Source of the DNA: an uncultured Atopobiaceae bacterium | GTDB taxonomy: Bacteria; Actinomycetota; Coriobacteriia; Coriobacteriales; Atopobiaceae | Direction: 5' to 3' | DNA: 64,000 nt | Assembly: GCA_944322145.1 (NCBI GenBank) | Contig: CALUNW010000003.1 | Location: 62,001 to 126,000 of the forward strand | Part shown: positions 32,108 through 42,178 of the stretch, in pieces | Layout of the letters: each line of letters starts with the position of its first letter | Position numbering within the stretch: position 1 is the first letter of the stretch | Made by a program: the position numbers and the translations under genes | The notes under the pieces: generated by a model | Told to the model about the DNA's origin: nothing | Databases searched by the model: none | Seen by the model: the letters and a program-made list of their open reading frames with translations, nothing else

Positions 32108-33073
32108 ATGCCCATCAACATCCCTGACGGCCTGCCCGCCAAGAAGATCCTGCAGCAGGAGCGCATCTTCGCTCTCGAGGAGGAGGTGGCCAGCCACCAG
32201 GAGATTCGCCCCCTGCGCGTGGCGATCTTGAACCTCATGCCCACCAAGATCGAGACCGAGACCCAGATCCTGCGCCTCATCTCCAAGTCCCCGCTGCAGG
32301 TGAGCTGCGACTTCATGCGCGTCTCCACCCATGAGTCCACGCACGTCTCGCAGGACCACCTCGTCAAGTTCTACGACACGTTCGACGCCTTCCGCGACAA
32401 GAACTACGACGGCCTCATCATCACGGGCGCGCCGGTGGAGCACCTCGACTACGATGACGTGGACTACTGGGACGAGTTCTGCGAGATCGTGGACTGGAGC
32501 CAGGAGCACGTCTTCTCGACGATGTATCTGTGCTGGGCGGCGCTCGGCGGCCTCTGGCACCTCTACGGCATCCCCAAGCGCCAGCTCGGTGCCAAGCTCT
32601 TCGGCGTCTTCAAGCAGCGCCTCTGCGACGAGTACAGCTTCCTCACCAACGGCTTCGACGAGGCGCACTACATGCCGCACTCCCGCCATGCCGCGATTGA
32701 TACGAGCGCGCTCGCGGAGCATCCCGAGCTCTGCGTGCTCTCCGAGGGCTTCACGAGCGGCCCGTCGCTTCTCGCCACGCGCGACTTCCATGAGGTCTAC
32801 GTGACCGGCCACTTTGAGTACGGCCGCGACACGCTGGCCGACGAGTTCTGGCGCGACTTCCACAAGGGCCTGCCCATCCGCGTGCCCGAGAACTACTTCC
32901 CGGACGACGACCCCGAGAAGCAGCCGCTGTTCACCTGGCGAGCGCATGCCAACCTGCTCTATCGCAACTGGCTCAACTGGGTCTACCAGATGACGCCGTA
33001 CGACCTAGACGAGATCCCGGCCGCGATCGCCGACCTGCGCAGCCGCGCCACCGGTCACGTCGACAAGTTCTAG
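32108..33073 (+). CDS. metA: Homoserine O-acetyltransferase, MetA type
   Basis: MetA acylates L-homoserine in methionine synthesis. The 321 residues align with the known enzymes without gaps up to the active site: Cys142 in MYLCWAALGG, His235 and Glu237 in GHFEYGRDT. Residue 111 is Glu (GAPVEHLDYDDVDYW). In characterised MetA proteins Glu111 selects acetyl-CoA, whereas Gly111 (as in E. coli) selects succinyl-CoA, so O-acetylhomoserine is the predicted product despite the common succinyltransferase label. GGAG lies eight bases ahead of the ATG at 32108. Confidence 0.93.
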   Translation: MPINIPDGLPAKKILQQERIFALEEEVASHQEIRPLRVAILNLMPTKIETETQILRLISKSPLQVSCDFMRVSTHESTHVSQDHLVKFYDTFDAFRDKNYDGLIITGAPVEHLDYDDVDYWDEFCEIVDWSQEHVFSTMYLCWAALGGLWHLYGIPKRQLGAKLFGVFKQRLCDEYSFLTNGFDEAHYMPHSRHAAIDTSALAEHPELCVLSEGFTSGPSLLATRDFHEVYVTGHFEYGRDTLADEFWRDFHKGLPIRVPENYFPDDDPEKQPLFTWRAHANLLYRNWLNWVYQMTPYDLDEIPAAIADLRSRATGHVDKF

Positions 33074-33115
33074 GCGAGAAGGGCTGTGACCCCCACGCGT
33101 TATTCCCTGTTACCG

Positions 33116-33163
33116 ACAATCCCCGTTTGCGCATGCCGAGAAGGGCGCGCAAACGGGGATTGT
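33116..33163. repeat. Long hairpin after metA
   Basis: The 17-nt arms ACAATCCCCGTTTGCGC (33116-33132) and its exact complement (33147-33163) enclose 14 nt that contain CGAGAAG. There is no real T tract (TGTTG). It may terminate metA. Confidence 0.75.
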
Positions 33164-33172
33164 TGTCCAAAC

Positions 33173-33207
33173 GTGATTCAATAGGGGACAGTCCCCCTTT
33201 GAATCAC
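33173..33207. repeat. Family A palindrome after metA
   Basis: GTGATTCAA-type ends with the core GGGGACAGTCCCC and one asymmetric position. It abuts the stop codon (33207-33209) of the minus-strand redox fusion gene. Confidence 0.85.
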
Positions 33208-35786
33208 TAGCAGGTGGCGCCGCCGATGACGGTCTTGCCGAGGATGGCCTCCTTGTCGATGGGCGCGGTCAGCAGCTTCTCCTGCACGTAGTCAAAGCCG
33301 AGGCGTGCCACGGTGTCGGCGAAGCGCTCGCCGCTCTGCCCCTCGTCGCGGAAGAAGAGGATCGCGCGCTCCACGAGGTCCATGACCTCATCCTCGCTGG
33401 TGAAGATCTTGTCCAGCGCCTGACCGTGCGTGACCTTCTTGCCCCAACGGCCGCCGATGTAAACCTTGTAGCCGGCGAGCCCCTCGGTCACGGCGCCAAA
33501 CGGGCACGCGCCGACGCAGCGCCCGCAGTGGTTGCACGCAGCGTCGTCGATGGTGATCTTGCCGTCGGCCCCGATCTGCGCATCTCCCATCGGGCATGCC
33601 TTCACGACCTGGCAGGCCTTGCACGCGCGACACTTCTCGAGATCGATCTGCGGCACGCGCTGGCCGACGATGCCCAGGTCGTTGAGGTCGGGCTTGACGC
33701 ACATGTTGGGGCAGCCGCCCACGGCGATCTTGAACTTGTGCGGCAGGTCGACGCCGTGATAGCCCACGTAGAAGCGCTCGTGCAGTTTCTCGGAGAGGTC
33801 GAAGGTGTCGATGAGGCCGTACTGGCAGGTGGTGCCCTTGCAGCTCACGACCGGGCGCACCTTGGAGCCCGTGCCGCCGGCGTCCAGGCCGTGGTCCTGC
33901 AAAAAGCCGATGCACGCGTCGATGTTGTCGTACTTCACGCCTTGGATCTCCAGCGTGAGACGCGTGGTCATGGTGACCTCGCCGGAGCCATAGCGCTCTG
34001 CGGCCTCGGCCACGGTGCGCTGCTCGTCCACCGTGATCTTGCCGTTGCGCGTGATCACGCGGACGTTGAAGACGTCGTCGTAGCGCTTGTCCTGCAGACA
34101 TCCCAGGCCTTTGAGGCGCTTGACCTCGGCGGCGGGCAGCTTCTTGCCGGCCGGGCGCGGCACGCGGACCTCATTGAAGGTCACGCCGCCCTCGAGCACG
34201 CGCGTCGCGGTGTAGCCCGCGGCCTTGAGGCGGTTCTGAGCGAAGTAGCCGCGCTTGCCCTTGGCGCAGACGAGCAGGAGCTTCTCGTCCTTCTCGTGAC
34301 CGGACAGCCCGTCCGGACCGATCTTGGTGAGGTCGACCCACTCTGCGCCGGGGATGGTGGGCGCGGGCAGCACGTCGATGACGTGGTAGTCTGCGGCGGC
34401 GCCGGCGGCGTACTCTGCCGGCGTGAAGCTCTCGAGCTCGCCCGCGAGCTTGTTCTCCAGGATGTAGGCGGTCGTGACCAGCGGGTGGATGGCGGTCGAG
34501 AAGGGCGGCGCGTAGGAGAGGTCCATCAGGTCGAGGTCCTCCACGCGCGCCTTCTGGTAGAGCGCGGTCACCACGACGTCCGTGACCTTGTCGACGGCGC
34601 CCGCCCCCAGCGCCTGCACGCCGAGCAGGAGGTGCGACGCGCGGTCCGCGATGAGCTTGATGAAGAAGCTCGAGGAGCCGGGGTAGTAGTGGGCCTTGTC
34701 GTCCACGACCGAGGTGACGCTCACCGGGTCGAAGCCCGCCTCGCGCGCAGCCGCCTCGGTGAGGCCGGTGCGCCCACCGTTGAGCGAGGGCAGCAGGCGC
34801 ACCACGCCGGTGCCGAGCGCGCCGGGATAGGCGGTCGGCGTGCCCGTGAGCGTGCGGGCGAGCGCTCGGCCGGCGATGTTGGCCGTCGAGCCCATGGCGC
34901 TCCAGAACGGGCGCCCGGTGATGGCGTTTGTGACCTCGGCGCAGTCGCCGGCGGCGTAGACGTCCGCCAGGTTGGTGGCGCCGAACTCGTTTACGACCAC
35001 GCAGCCGCGGTCGAGCTCGACGCCGGAGCCCTCGAGCCATGCGGTGTTGGGTCGGATGCCGATGGAGAGGATCACCAGGTCGGCCGGCAGCGTCCCCGCG
35101 CCGGTCTCCACGCCCTCGACCTTCTCGGCGCCCTTGATGGCGACCAGCGGGCACGACGTCATCACGCGCACGCCTGCCGCCTTGAGCTGGCGCTGGGCAA
35201 AGCCGGCCATCTCGGGGTCAAAGACATTGGGCAGGATCTGCGGCATCGCGTCGATGACGGTGACGGAGAGGCCGCGCGCGAGCAGGTTCTCGGCAACCTC
35301 CAGGCCGATGAAGCCAGCGCCCACCACCACAGCGCGGCGCGCCCCGGCCTCGGCGTAGCCGCGGATGGCCTCGGCGTCGTCTGGGGTGCGCACGGTGAAG
35401 ACGCCCGGCAGGTCCGCGCCGGGGATGCTGGCGGGCACAATCGGCGAGGCGCCGGTGGCGATGACCAGCTTGTCGTACTTCTCGACGCGCTCGGAGCCGT
35501 CCTTCTCGCGCGCCGTCACCTCGTGGGCCGTCGCGTCGAGCGCCACGGCCTCCACGCCCGTGCGCACTTCGACGCCGGTGAGGCCGGCGTAGGCAGCCGG
35601 CGTGTTGACGATGAGCTCGCCTCGGGTCTGGATGTCGCCGCCGATGTAGTACGGCAGCCCGCAGCCGGCGTAGCTGATGTCCTCGCTCTTGGTGATCACG
35701 GTGACCTCGGCCGAACGGTCGCAGCGCTTGAGCTTTGCCGCGACCTTGGTTCCGGCGGCCACGCCGCCGACGATCAGGTACCTCAT
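33207..35786 (-). CDS. Fusion: CoA-disulfide reductase - rhodanese - sulfite-reductase-like - ferredoxin
   Basis: 859 residues. About 1-445: FAD/NAD(P)H disulfide reductase of the CoA-disulfide/persulfide reductase type with Cys42 in YAGCGLPYYIGG. About 460-550: rhodanese domain with LLVCAKGKRGYFAQNRL (Cys about 506). About 600-855: nitrite/sulfite-reductase-like domain with SCKGTTCQYGLIDT and GGCPNMCVKPDLNDLGI, interrupted by a 2x[4Fe-4S] ferredoxin (CRACKACQVVKACP, CNHCGRCVGACP). The first cysteine pair is spaced C-x4-C, not the usual siroheme C-x5-C. It probably moves electrons from NAD(P)H to sulfane sulfur or sulfite. AAGGAGAGGAA precedes the ATG. Confidence 0.88.
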   Translation of the reverse strand: MRYLIVGGVAAGTKVAAKLKRCDRSAEVTVITKSEDISYAGCGLPYYIGGDIQTRGELIVNTPAAYAGLTGVEVRTGVEAVALDATAHEVTAREKDGSERVEKYDKLVIATGASPIVPASIPGADLPGVFTVRTPDDAEAIRGYAEAGARRAVVVGAGFIGLEVAENLLARGLSVTVIDAMPQILPNVFDPEMAGFAQRQLKAAGVRVMTSCPLVAIKGAEKVEGVETGAGTLPADLVILSIGIRPNTAWLEGSGVELDRGCVVVNEFGATNLADVYAAGDCAEVTNAITGRPFWSAMGSTANIAGRALARTLTGTPTAYPGALGTGVVRLLPSLNGGRTGLTEAAAREAGFDPVSVTSVVDDKAHYYPGSSSFFIKLIADRASHLLLGVQALGAGAVDKVTDVVVTALYQKARVEDLDLMDLSYAPPFSTAIHPLVTTAYILENKLAGELESFTPAEYAAGAAADYHVIDVLPAPTIPGAEWVDLTKIGPDGLSGHEKDEKLLLVCAKGKRGYFAQNRLKAAGYTATRVLEGGVTFNEVRVPRPAGKKLPAAEVKRLKGLGCLQDKRYDDVFNVRVITRNGKITVDEQRTVAEAAERYGSGEVTMTTRLTLEIQGVKYDNIDACIGFLQDHGLDAGGTGSKVRPVVSCKGTTCQYGLIDTFDLSEKLHERFYVGYHGVDLPHKFKIAVGGCPNMCVKPDLNDLGIVGQRVPQIDLEKCRACKACQVVKACPMGDAQIGADGKITIDDAACNHCGRCVGACPFGAVTEGLAGYKVYIGGRWGKKVTHGQALDKIFTSEDEVMDLVERAILFFRDEGQSGERFADTVARLGFDYVQEKLLTAPIDKEAILGKTVIGGATC

Positions 35787-35957
35787 GGCGTTCCTCTCCT
35801 TTTGCGTCGCCTCGCGGGACGTGCCCCTTCTATGGTAGGCCGAGAAGGGCGACCTCGTTTTGGGTTTTGCGACAGCGGCGCCGGAAACGCCTTGTCCGGT
35901 GGGCTAGAATGACCACGTCAAACACTGCGGGCGCGCCCGCAACGAGAGGAGAGTCCC

Positions 35958-36320
35958 ATGAAGGTTGCCATTCCCACCCTCGGCAAGGGCGGTCTGGACT
36001 GCGAGCGCTCGGGCCACTTCGGCCACTGCGACTGCTTCACCGTGGTCGATGTCGAGGACGGCCAGATCGGCGCCGTGAGCATCATCGACAACCCGCCCCA
36101 TGAGGAGGGCGGCTGCATGCGCCCCGTCGCGCTGCTCGCCGAGAACGGCATCGACGCCATCGTCGCCGCCGGCATGGGCATGCGCCCGATGATGGGCTTC
36201 GCGCAGGCGGGCATCACCGTCTTCTTTGAGAACCAGACCCCGGGCGTGGGCGACGTCGCGCAGATGGCCGCCGCCGGCACCCTCCCCGTCATGGGCGAGG
36301 AGCACGCCTGCCACCACTGA
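35958..36320 (+). CDS. NifX/NafY-family (dinitrogenase iron-molybdenum cofactor-like) protein
   Basis: This 120-residue single domain of the NifX/NafY fold has KVAIPTLGKGGLDCERSGHFGHCDCFTVVD (in two parts: KVAIPTLG and SGHFGHCDCFTVVD), PHEEGGCMRPVALLAENGID and a C-terminal EEHACHH. Small family members occur widely outside nitrogen fixers and bind metal clusters or act as cluster chaperones. GAGAGGAGAG precedes the ATG. It is divergent from the redox fusion across a 171-bp gap, which suggests a role with its Fe-S or siroheme centres. Confidence 0.87.
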   Translation: MKVAIPTLGKGGLDCERSGHFGHCDCFTVVDVEDGQIGAVSIIDNPPHEEGGCMRPVALLAENGIDAIVAAGMGMRPMMGFAQAGITVFFENQTPGVGDVAQMAAAGTLPVMGEEHACHH

Positions 36321-36350
36321 TGATACGAAGGGACAGTCCCTTCGTATCAT
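36320..36350. repeat. Perfect family A palindrome
   Basis: ATGATACGAAGGGAC and its exact complement flank a single A. The element begins on the last base of the NifX-like stop codon and ends 12 bp before the next start. Confidence 0.9.
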
Positions 36351-36361
36351 TTGGAGAGCAG

Positions 36362-37078
36362 ATGGTGGACGCGCTGGTCATAGCCGGCTGCCTCTCGGGC
36401 GAGAAGAACGACGCGGGCATTGCGGCTCTCGTCGAAGAGCTCGCCGAGGCGGTCGATGCCGACGTAACGCTGCGCGCCCGCACGGGTGGCCGGCCTGTGG
36501 GGCAGTCGCTGCCTGAGGTGCTCGCCGGCCTGCGGAGTCGGGGCGTTCGGCGGGTGCTGGTGACAACGACGCACGTTGCGGACGGACGCCTCCAGCGCGG
36601 GGCGGCGTCGGCGGTGCGCGCGGCGGCGCCCGGCTTTGAGTCGCTGCGCCTTGCGCCGCCCCTGCTTGCAACCGAGAAGGACCTGGAGCTCGTCGCCCGC
36701 GCCCTGGATGCGGCGCTGCCCGCCCGCCCTGGTCGCGTCACGGGCCTTGCCGGGCACCGCGGCGCGGAGTGCGGGAAGGCGTTCGCCGGGCTCGAGCTCG
36801 CCCTGCGCCGTCGCGGGCGTGACGACCTGCTCGTCGACGCGCCGGACCGTCTCCCCGCTCGTCTGCGGGAGCATTCCGAGCACGCCGTCCTTCTCGGCCC
36901 GTTTCTCATGGCGCTCGGTCATCATGCCCGTCACGACGTGCTGGGCAACCTGCGCGACGAGCTCGCGCGGGGCGGCGTTCGCGTTACGACCTGGCCGCAC
37001 TCCCTCACCGAGTTGCCCGAGGTCCGTCACCTCGTCGTCTCCCACGCGCTCTGTCAGTTGGGGACAGTCCCCAACTGA
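36362..37078 (+). CDS. CbiK-like anaerobic sirohydrochlorin chelatase
   Basis: The 238 residues fit the chelatase II/CbiK family: VTTTHVADGRLQRGA near residue 75, a candidate metal His in TGLAGHRGAECG, and a second in GPFLMALGHHARHDVLGN followed by VTTWPHSLTELPEVRHLVVSH. These enzymes insert Co or Fe into sirohydrochlorin. Next to a sulfite-reductase-like protein, an iron chelatase for siroheme is a sensible inference. The start at 36362 has GGAGAG upstream. The final residues QLGTVPN and the stop are read from the family A element at 37051. Confidence 0.7.
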   Translation: MVDALVIAGCLSGEKNDAGIAALVEELAEAVDADVTLRARTGGRPVGQSLPEVLAGLRSRGVRRVLVTTTHVADGRLQRGAASAVRAAAPGFESLRLAPPLLATEKDLELVARALDAALPARPGRVTGLAGHRGAECGKAFAGLELALRRRGRDDLLVDAPDRLPARLREHSEHAVLLGPFLMALGHHARHDVLGNLRDELARGGVRVTTWPHSLTELPEVRHLVVSHALCQLGTVPN

Positions 37079-37121
37079 CAGAAAAGTTTTATGTAAATTG
37101 GGGACTGTCCCCAAATAACAG
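37051..37121. repeat. Family A double-hairpin palindrome overlapping a gene end
   Basis: Two hairpins with GGGGACAGTCCCC and GGGGACTGTCCCC cores are joined by AAAAGTTTTATG. The first encodes the last seven residues and the stop of the CbiK-like gene. The ends CTGTcAgTT and AAATAACAG are less well matched than in the copy at 30702. Confidence 0.88.
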
Positions 37122-37146
37122 ACCCGCCTGACAGAGAGGAACGCCC

Positions 37147-37695
37147 ATGAAGCTCGTCATCGCCTCCGACATCCACGGCGCCGCCGACGCCTGCGCCCGC
37201 CTCATGTCCGCCATCGAGACGGAGAGCCCTGACCGCGTGGTTCTTCTCGGCGACCTGCTCTATCACGGGCCGCGCAACGACCTGCCGGCCGACTACGCGC
37301 CCAAGCGCGTGATCGAGATGCTCAACTCCATCGCCGACCGCGTGATCGCCGTGCGCGGCAACTGCGAGGCCGAGGTCGACCAGATGGTCCTCGCGTTCCC
37401 CTGCATGGCCGACCACAACGTCCTCGTCGACCCCACCGCAGACGGCGGCCCGTACACGCTCTTCCTCACGCACGGGCACGTCTACGGCCCCGGCTATCAC
37501 AACAGCGTCGACGCGTGGCCTGCGCTGCCCGAGCGCTCCGCCCTCGTCTATGGACATACGCACATCAAGGTGAACGAGAAGAACGAGGCGCACGGGGCGT
37601 GGGTCTTCAACCCCGGCTCGGCGGGCATCCCCAAGGACGGGACCGCCAGCTTTGGCATCTACGAGAACGGGCGCTTTGAGCATCGCCTGCTGTAG
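37147..37695 (+). CDS. YfcE-like metallophosphoesterase
   Basis: This 182-residue calcineurin-like phosphodiesterase has ASDIHG, LLGDLLYHGPRN, VRGNCEAEVD, LTHGH and VYGHTHIK motifs that build the dinuclear metal site, followed by NPGSAGIPKDG. Length and motifs match E. coli YfcE, which hydrolyses phosphodiesters in vitro; physiological substrate unknown. GAGAGG lies six or seven bases ahead of the ATG. Confidence 0.92.
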   Translation: MKLVIASDIHGAADACARLMSAIETESPDRVVLLGDLLYHGPRNDLPADYAPKRVIEMLNSIADRVIAVRGNCEAEVDQMVLAFPCMADHNVLVDPTADGGPYTLFLTHGHVYGPGYHNSVDAWPALPERSALVYGHTHIKVNEKNEAHGAWVFNPGSAGIPKDGTASFGIYENGRFEHRLL

Positions 37696-37723
37696 GCGCG
37701 ACCCCACCTCAACTCCACACGTC

Positions 37724-37764
37724 AAAAAATCTCATATGTGGAGACTTAGATAATGTATAGAATC
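37724..37764 (+). promoter_or_regulatory. dnaK promoter with candidate HspR operator
   Basis: ATCTCATATGTGGAGACTT then AGAT (37730-37752) matches the segment upstream of clpB (42381-42403) at 18 of 23 positions, and a TATAGA -10-like box follows in both. HspR is encoded at the end of this operon, and in actinobacteria HspR controls both dnaK and clpB. The classical HAIR sequence CTTGAGT-N7-ACTCAAG and CIRCE are absent. Confidence 0.6.
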
Positions 37765-37855
37765 GAAGCGCATGGGGGATAAACTCCACCGTACAGAAAA
37801 GGAATCACGCGAGAGGGGCGCATACGCGGCCCCGCGCAGGAAAAGGAGAGTAACC

Positions 37856-39754
<1,899 letters not shown>

Positions 39755-39782
39755 TCCGCGCCCGCACGCAACGGATTGAACC

Positions 39783-39811
39783 GGGGGCGGTCACAGCTAG
39801 CGGCCGCCCCC
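39783..39811 (+). terminator. Hairpin after dnaK
   Basis: GGGGGCGG and CCGCCCCC enclose 13 nt. No T tract follows; the family A palindrome starts at once. It may reduce read-through, giving more DnaK than GrpE. Confidence 0.5.
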
Positions 39812-39846
39812 ATGATTCAAAAGGGGACAGTCACCTTTTGAATCAT
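39812..39846. repeat. Family A palindrome between dnaK and grpE
   Basis: ATGATTCAAAAGGGGAC and TCACCTTTTGAATCAT flank the core, with one mismatch (GTCACC for GTCCCC). Confidence 0.88.
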
Positions 39847-39868
39847 CGAGAAGTTCGAGGAGGGTGAC

Positions 39869-40603
39869 GTGAAAGTGCCCATCGAGGTAGAGGACGAGAA
39901 GAACGAGGCCGTCGAGTCCGACGGGGTCGTCGAGGACGAGACCGCCGAGGTCGACGAGGACGCCGAGGAGCGCGCCCGCGTGGAGGCCGCCATCCGTGCC
40001 GGCGAGGAGGCCGCCGAGCGCGAGCTCGCAGCCGATGCCAGCAAGATTCGCGAGGAGCGCGACGAGCTGCAGAAGAAGCTCGCCGACGTCGAGGACCAGA
40101 TCGAGGCGGCCAAGAAGGAGGCCTCCGAGGCCACGGAGCGCATGCTGCGTCTCCAGGCCGACTGGGAGAACTATCGTCGCCGCACGGCGGCCGAGCGCCT
40201 CGCCGAGAAGGAGCGTGCCGCCGAGGGCCTGGTCACGAGCCTTCTGCCCGTGATCGACGACATCGAGCGCGCCATCGAGCACGCTGGCGTCGCCGACGGG
40301 GACACGCAGTTCCAGCAGTTCGTGGACGGCGTGTCCGCCGTGCATGCCAAGATGCTCGGCGTGCTCGCCAAGGAGGGCGTCGAGCCGGTCGACCCGGCGG
40401 GCGAGGCCTTTGACCCGCTCGCGCACCAGGCGGTCGGCCGCGTCGAGGACAAGGACGCCTACGACGAGACCGTGGCCCAGGTTTACCAGAAGGGCTATCG
40501 CATGGGCGACAAGGTCATCCGCAGCGCCATGGTGACGGTGACCTACGGCGGCCCCAAGCGGCCCGCGGAGCCTGAGCCTGTGGCGGCGCCGGAGGAAGAG
40601 TAG
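39869..40603 (+). CDS. grpE: Nucleotide exchange factor GrpE
   Basis: GrpE drives ADP release from DnaK. Its 244 residues comprise an acidic disordered N terminus (1-50), a long coiled coil (about 55-110; RLQADWENYRRRTAAE), the helical bundle with LLPVIDDIERAIEHAG, and the beta-wing with HQAVGRVEDKDAYDETVAQV and GYRMGDKVIRSAMVTVTYG. GTG start with GAGGAGGG four bases upstream. Second gene of the heat-shock operon. Confidence 0.96.
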   Translation: MKVPIEVEDEKNEAVESDGVVEDETAEVDEDAEERARVEAAIRAGEEAAERELAADASKIREERDELQKKLADVEDQIEAAKKEASEATERMLRLQADWENYRRRTAAERLAEKERAAEGLVTSLLPVIDDIERAIEHAGVADGDTQFQQFVDGVSAVHAKMLGVLAKEGVEPVDPAGEAFDPLAHQAVGRVEDKDAYDETVAQVYQKGYRMGDKVIRSAMVTVTYGGPKRPAEPEPVAAPEEE

Positions 40604-40609
40604 GCAATC

Positions 40610-40634
40610 GCGCCCGGGCTCCGCACCCGGGCGC
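40610..40634 (+). terminator. Hairpin between grpE and dnaJ
   Basis: Nine-base arms GCGCCCGGG and CCCGGGCGC enclose 7 nt; no T tract. Probably a processing or attenuation site within the operon. Confidence 0.5.
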
Positions 40635-40636
40635 GC

Positions 40637-40706
40637 CTGTGAATTGGGGACAGTCCCCAACTCACATAAAAGATTTCTGCAAATTGGGGACTGTCCCCAA
40701 TTCACA
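40637..40706. repeat. Family A double-hairpin palindrome between grpE and dnaJ
   Basis: The two cores GGGGACAGTCCCC and GGGGACTGTCCCC lie between CTGTGAATT and AATTCACA ends, joined by a spacer ACATAAAAGATTTCTG that aligns with those at 30702 and 37051. Confidence 0.88.
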
Positions 40707-40729
40707 CACCGAGAGGGGGCTCGTGCAGA

Positions 40730-41698
40730 ATGGCAACCAAGAGGAGCTACTACGATGTGCTGGGCGTCAAGCGCGACGCCACCGACGATGAGATAAAGAA
40801 GGCGTTTCGCAAGCTCGCCGCAAAGTACCACCCCGACGCGGGCGGCGACGAGCAGAAGTTCAAGGAGGTCAGCGAGGCCTACACCACCCTCTCCGACCCC
40901 CAGAAGCGCCGCGAGTACGACCAGCTGCTCATGTTTGGCGGCATTCCCGGCGCCGACTTTGGCGGCTCGGGCGGCCGCGGGCGCTACGCCTACACCACCA
41001 ACGTGGGCGGCGACTGGTCCGACATCTTCAACAACATGCGTGGCGGCGATGGCTTCGGCGGGTTCGACTTCTCGTCGATCTTCGGCGGCGCAGCGGGCGC
41101 GCGGGCTGCGTCCAACCGCCCGACCAGGGGCAGCGACCTCACGATGTCCGTGGACGTTTCCGCCGACGAGGCCTTCCGCGGCGCCACGCGCAAGGCGACG
41201 TATCGCGTGCCCTCGACTGGCGAGGAGCAGACGCTCACCATCAAGATCCCGGCCGGCGCCGTGGACGGAGGCAAGCTCCGCTACCGCGGGCGCGGCGAGT
41301 ACGGCACCAACGGCGGCGACCGCGGCGACCTCGTGATCACCACGCACGTCGCCGAGCATCCGCTCTTCAAGCGCGACGGGGCGGATGTTCGCATGGACCT
41401 GCCCATCAGCGTCTATGAGGCCGCGCTCGGCGCCACCGTCGACGTTCCCACGCCCGACGGCACCGAGGTGCGCCTCAAGGTTCCCGCGGGCACGCAGGAC
41501 GGCAAGACCTTCCGCTTCCGCGACCTGGGCGCGCCCAACGTCAAGCGCAAGGGCTCGCGCGGCGCCCTCTACGTGACCGTGCGCTTGAAGGTCCCCACGA
41601 TGCTTACCAAGAAGGAGCGCGACGCGCTCGAGACGCTGCGCGACGCCGACACGCGCGACTATCGCGAGGAGGTCAACCGCTATGGCACGAGGTCGTGA
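40730..41698 (+). CDS. dnaJ: DnaJ-family co-chaperone without zinc finger
   Basis: J domain at residues 6-70 with the HPD motif (KYHPDAGG), then a Gly/Phe-rich region (about 75-125; [15 protein letters not shown]), then the two C-terminal beta-sandwich domains ([48 protein letters not shown]). At 322 residues it lacks the four CxxCxGxG repeats of canonical DnaJ, so it is a CbpA-like (class B) protein. It overlaps hspR by 17 bp and lies after grpE, so it is the operon's DnaK partner. Confidence 0.95.
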   Translation: MATKRSYYDVLGVKRDATDDEIKKAFRKLAAKYHPDAGGDEQKFKEVSEAYTTLSDPQKRREYDQLLMFGGIPGADFGGSGGRGRYAYTTNVGGDWSDIFNNMRGGDGFGGFDFSSIFGGAAGARAASNRPTRGSDLTMSVDVSADEAFRGATRKATYRVPSTGEEQTLTIKIPAGAVDGGKLRYRGRGEYGTNGGDRGDLVITTHVAEHPLFKRDGADVRMDLPISVYEAALGATVDVPTPDGTEVRLKVPAGTQDGKTFRFRDLGAPNVKRKGSRGALYVTVRLKVPTMLTKKERDALETLRDADTRDYREEVNRYGTRS

Positions 41699-42137
41699 CG
41701 AGGCCGGCGAGGGCACGGGCCGCAACAAGCCCCTCTACATGATCAGCGTGGCCGCCGAGCTCACCGGCATGCACCCGCAGACCCTGCGCGTCTACGAGCA
41801 GAAGGGTCTCGTCACGCCCGGGCGCTCGCGCGGCAACACGCGTCTGTACTCCCAGTCCGACATCGACCGGCTGAACCTCATCTCCAAGCTCACGGACGAG
41901 GGCATCAACCTCGCCGGGGTGGTGCGCATCCTCGACATGCGCGAGCGCATGCTCGAGCGCGAGGACGAGCTCGAGGAGCTGCGTCGCCGCGTGCGCGAGC
42001 TCGAGGAGGAGGTCCACGAGTACCGCATGCAGGAGAAGATCACCGCGCTCGCCCGCTACGACGAGCAGGGGAGCCCCGAGCAGGTCATGCGCCGCCTGCT
42101 CCTCGGGGGCGCGCCTGCCGAGAAGAGCGACGAGTAG
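41682..42137 (+). CDS. hspR: Heat-shock repressor HspR (MerR family)
   Basis: The 151-residue protein has a MerR-type winged helix-turn-helix at residues about 18-85 ([41 protein letters not shown]) and a coiled coil ([20 protein letters not shown]). As in Streptomyces and Mycobacterium it is the last gene of the dnaK operon, where HspR represses the operon together with DnaK. The overlap with dnaJ implies translational coupling. Likely target sites are described at 37724 and 42376. Confidence 0.94.
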   Translation: MARGRDEAGEGTGRNKPLYMISVAAELTGMHPQTLRVYEQKGLVTPGRSRGNTRLYSQSDIDRLNLISKLTDEGINLAGVVRILDMRERMLEREDELEELRRRVRELEEEVHEYRMQEKITALARYDEQGSPEQVMRRLLLGGAPAEKSDE

Positions 42138-42178
42138 TGCGTCCTTCTCGCCAGATTAGGCGTTCCCTGCCTCACGGA

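Noticed and set aside
37696-37855. CIRCE or classical HAIR operator upstream of dnaK
   Set aside because: Neither TTAGCACTC-N9-GAGTGCTAA nor CTTGAGT-N7-ACTCAAG is present. Only the motif shared with clpB was kept.
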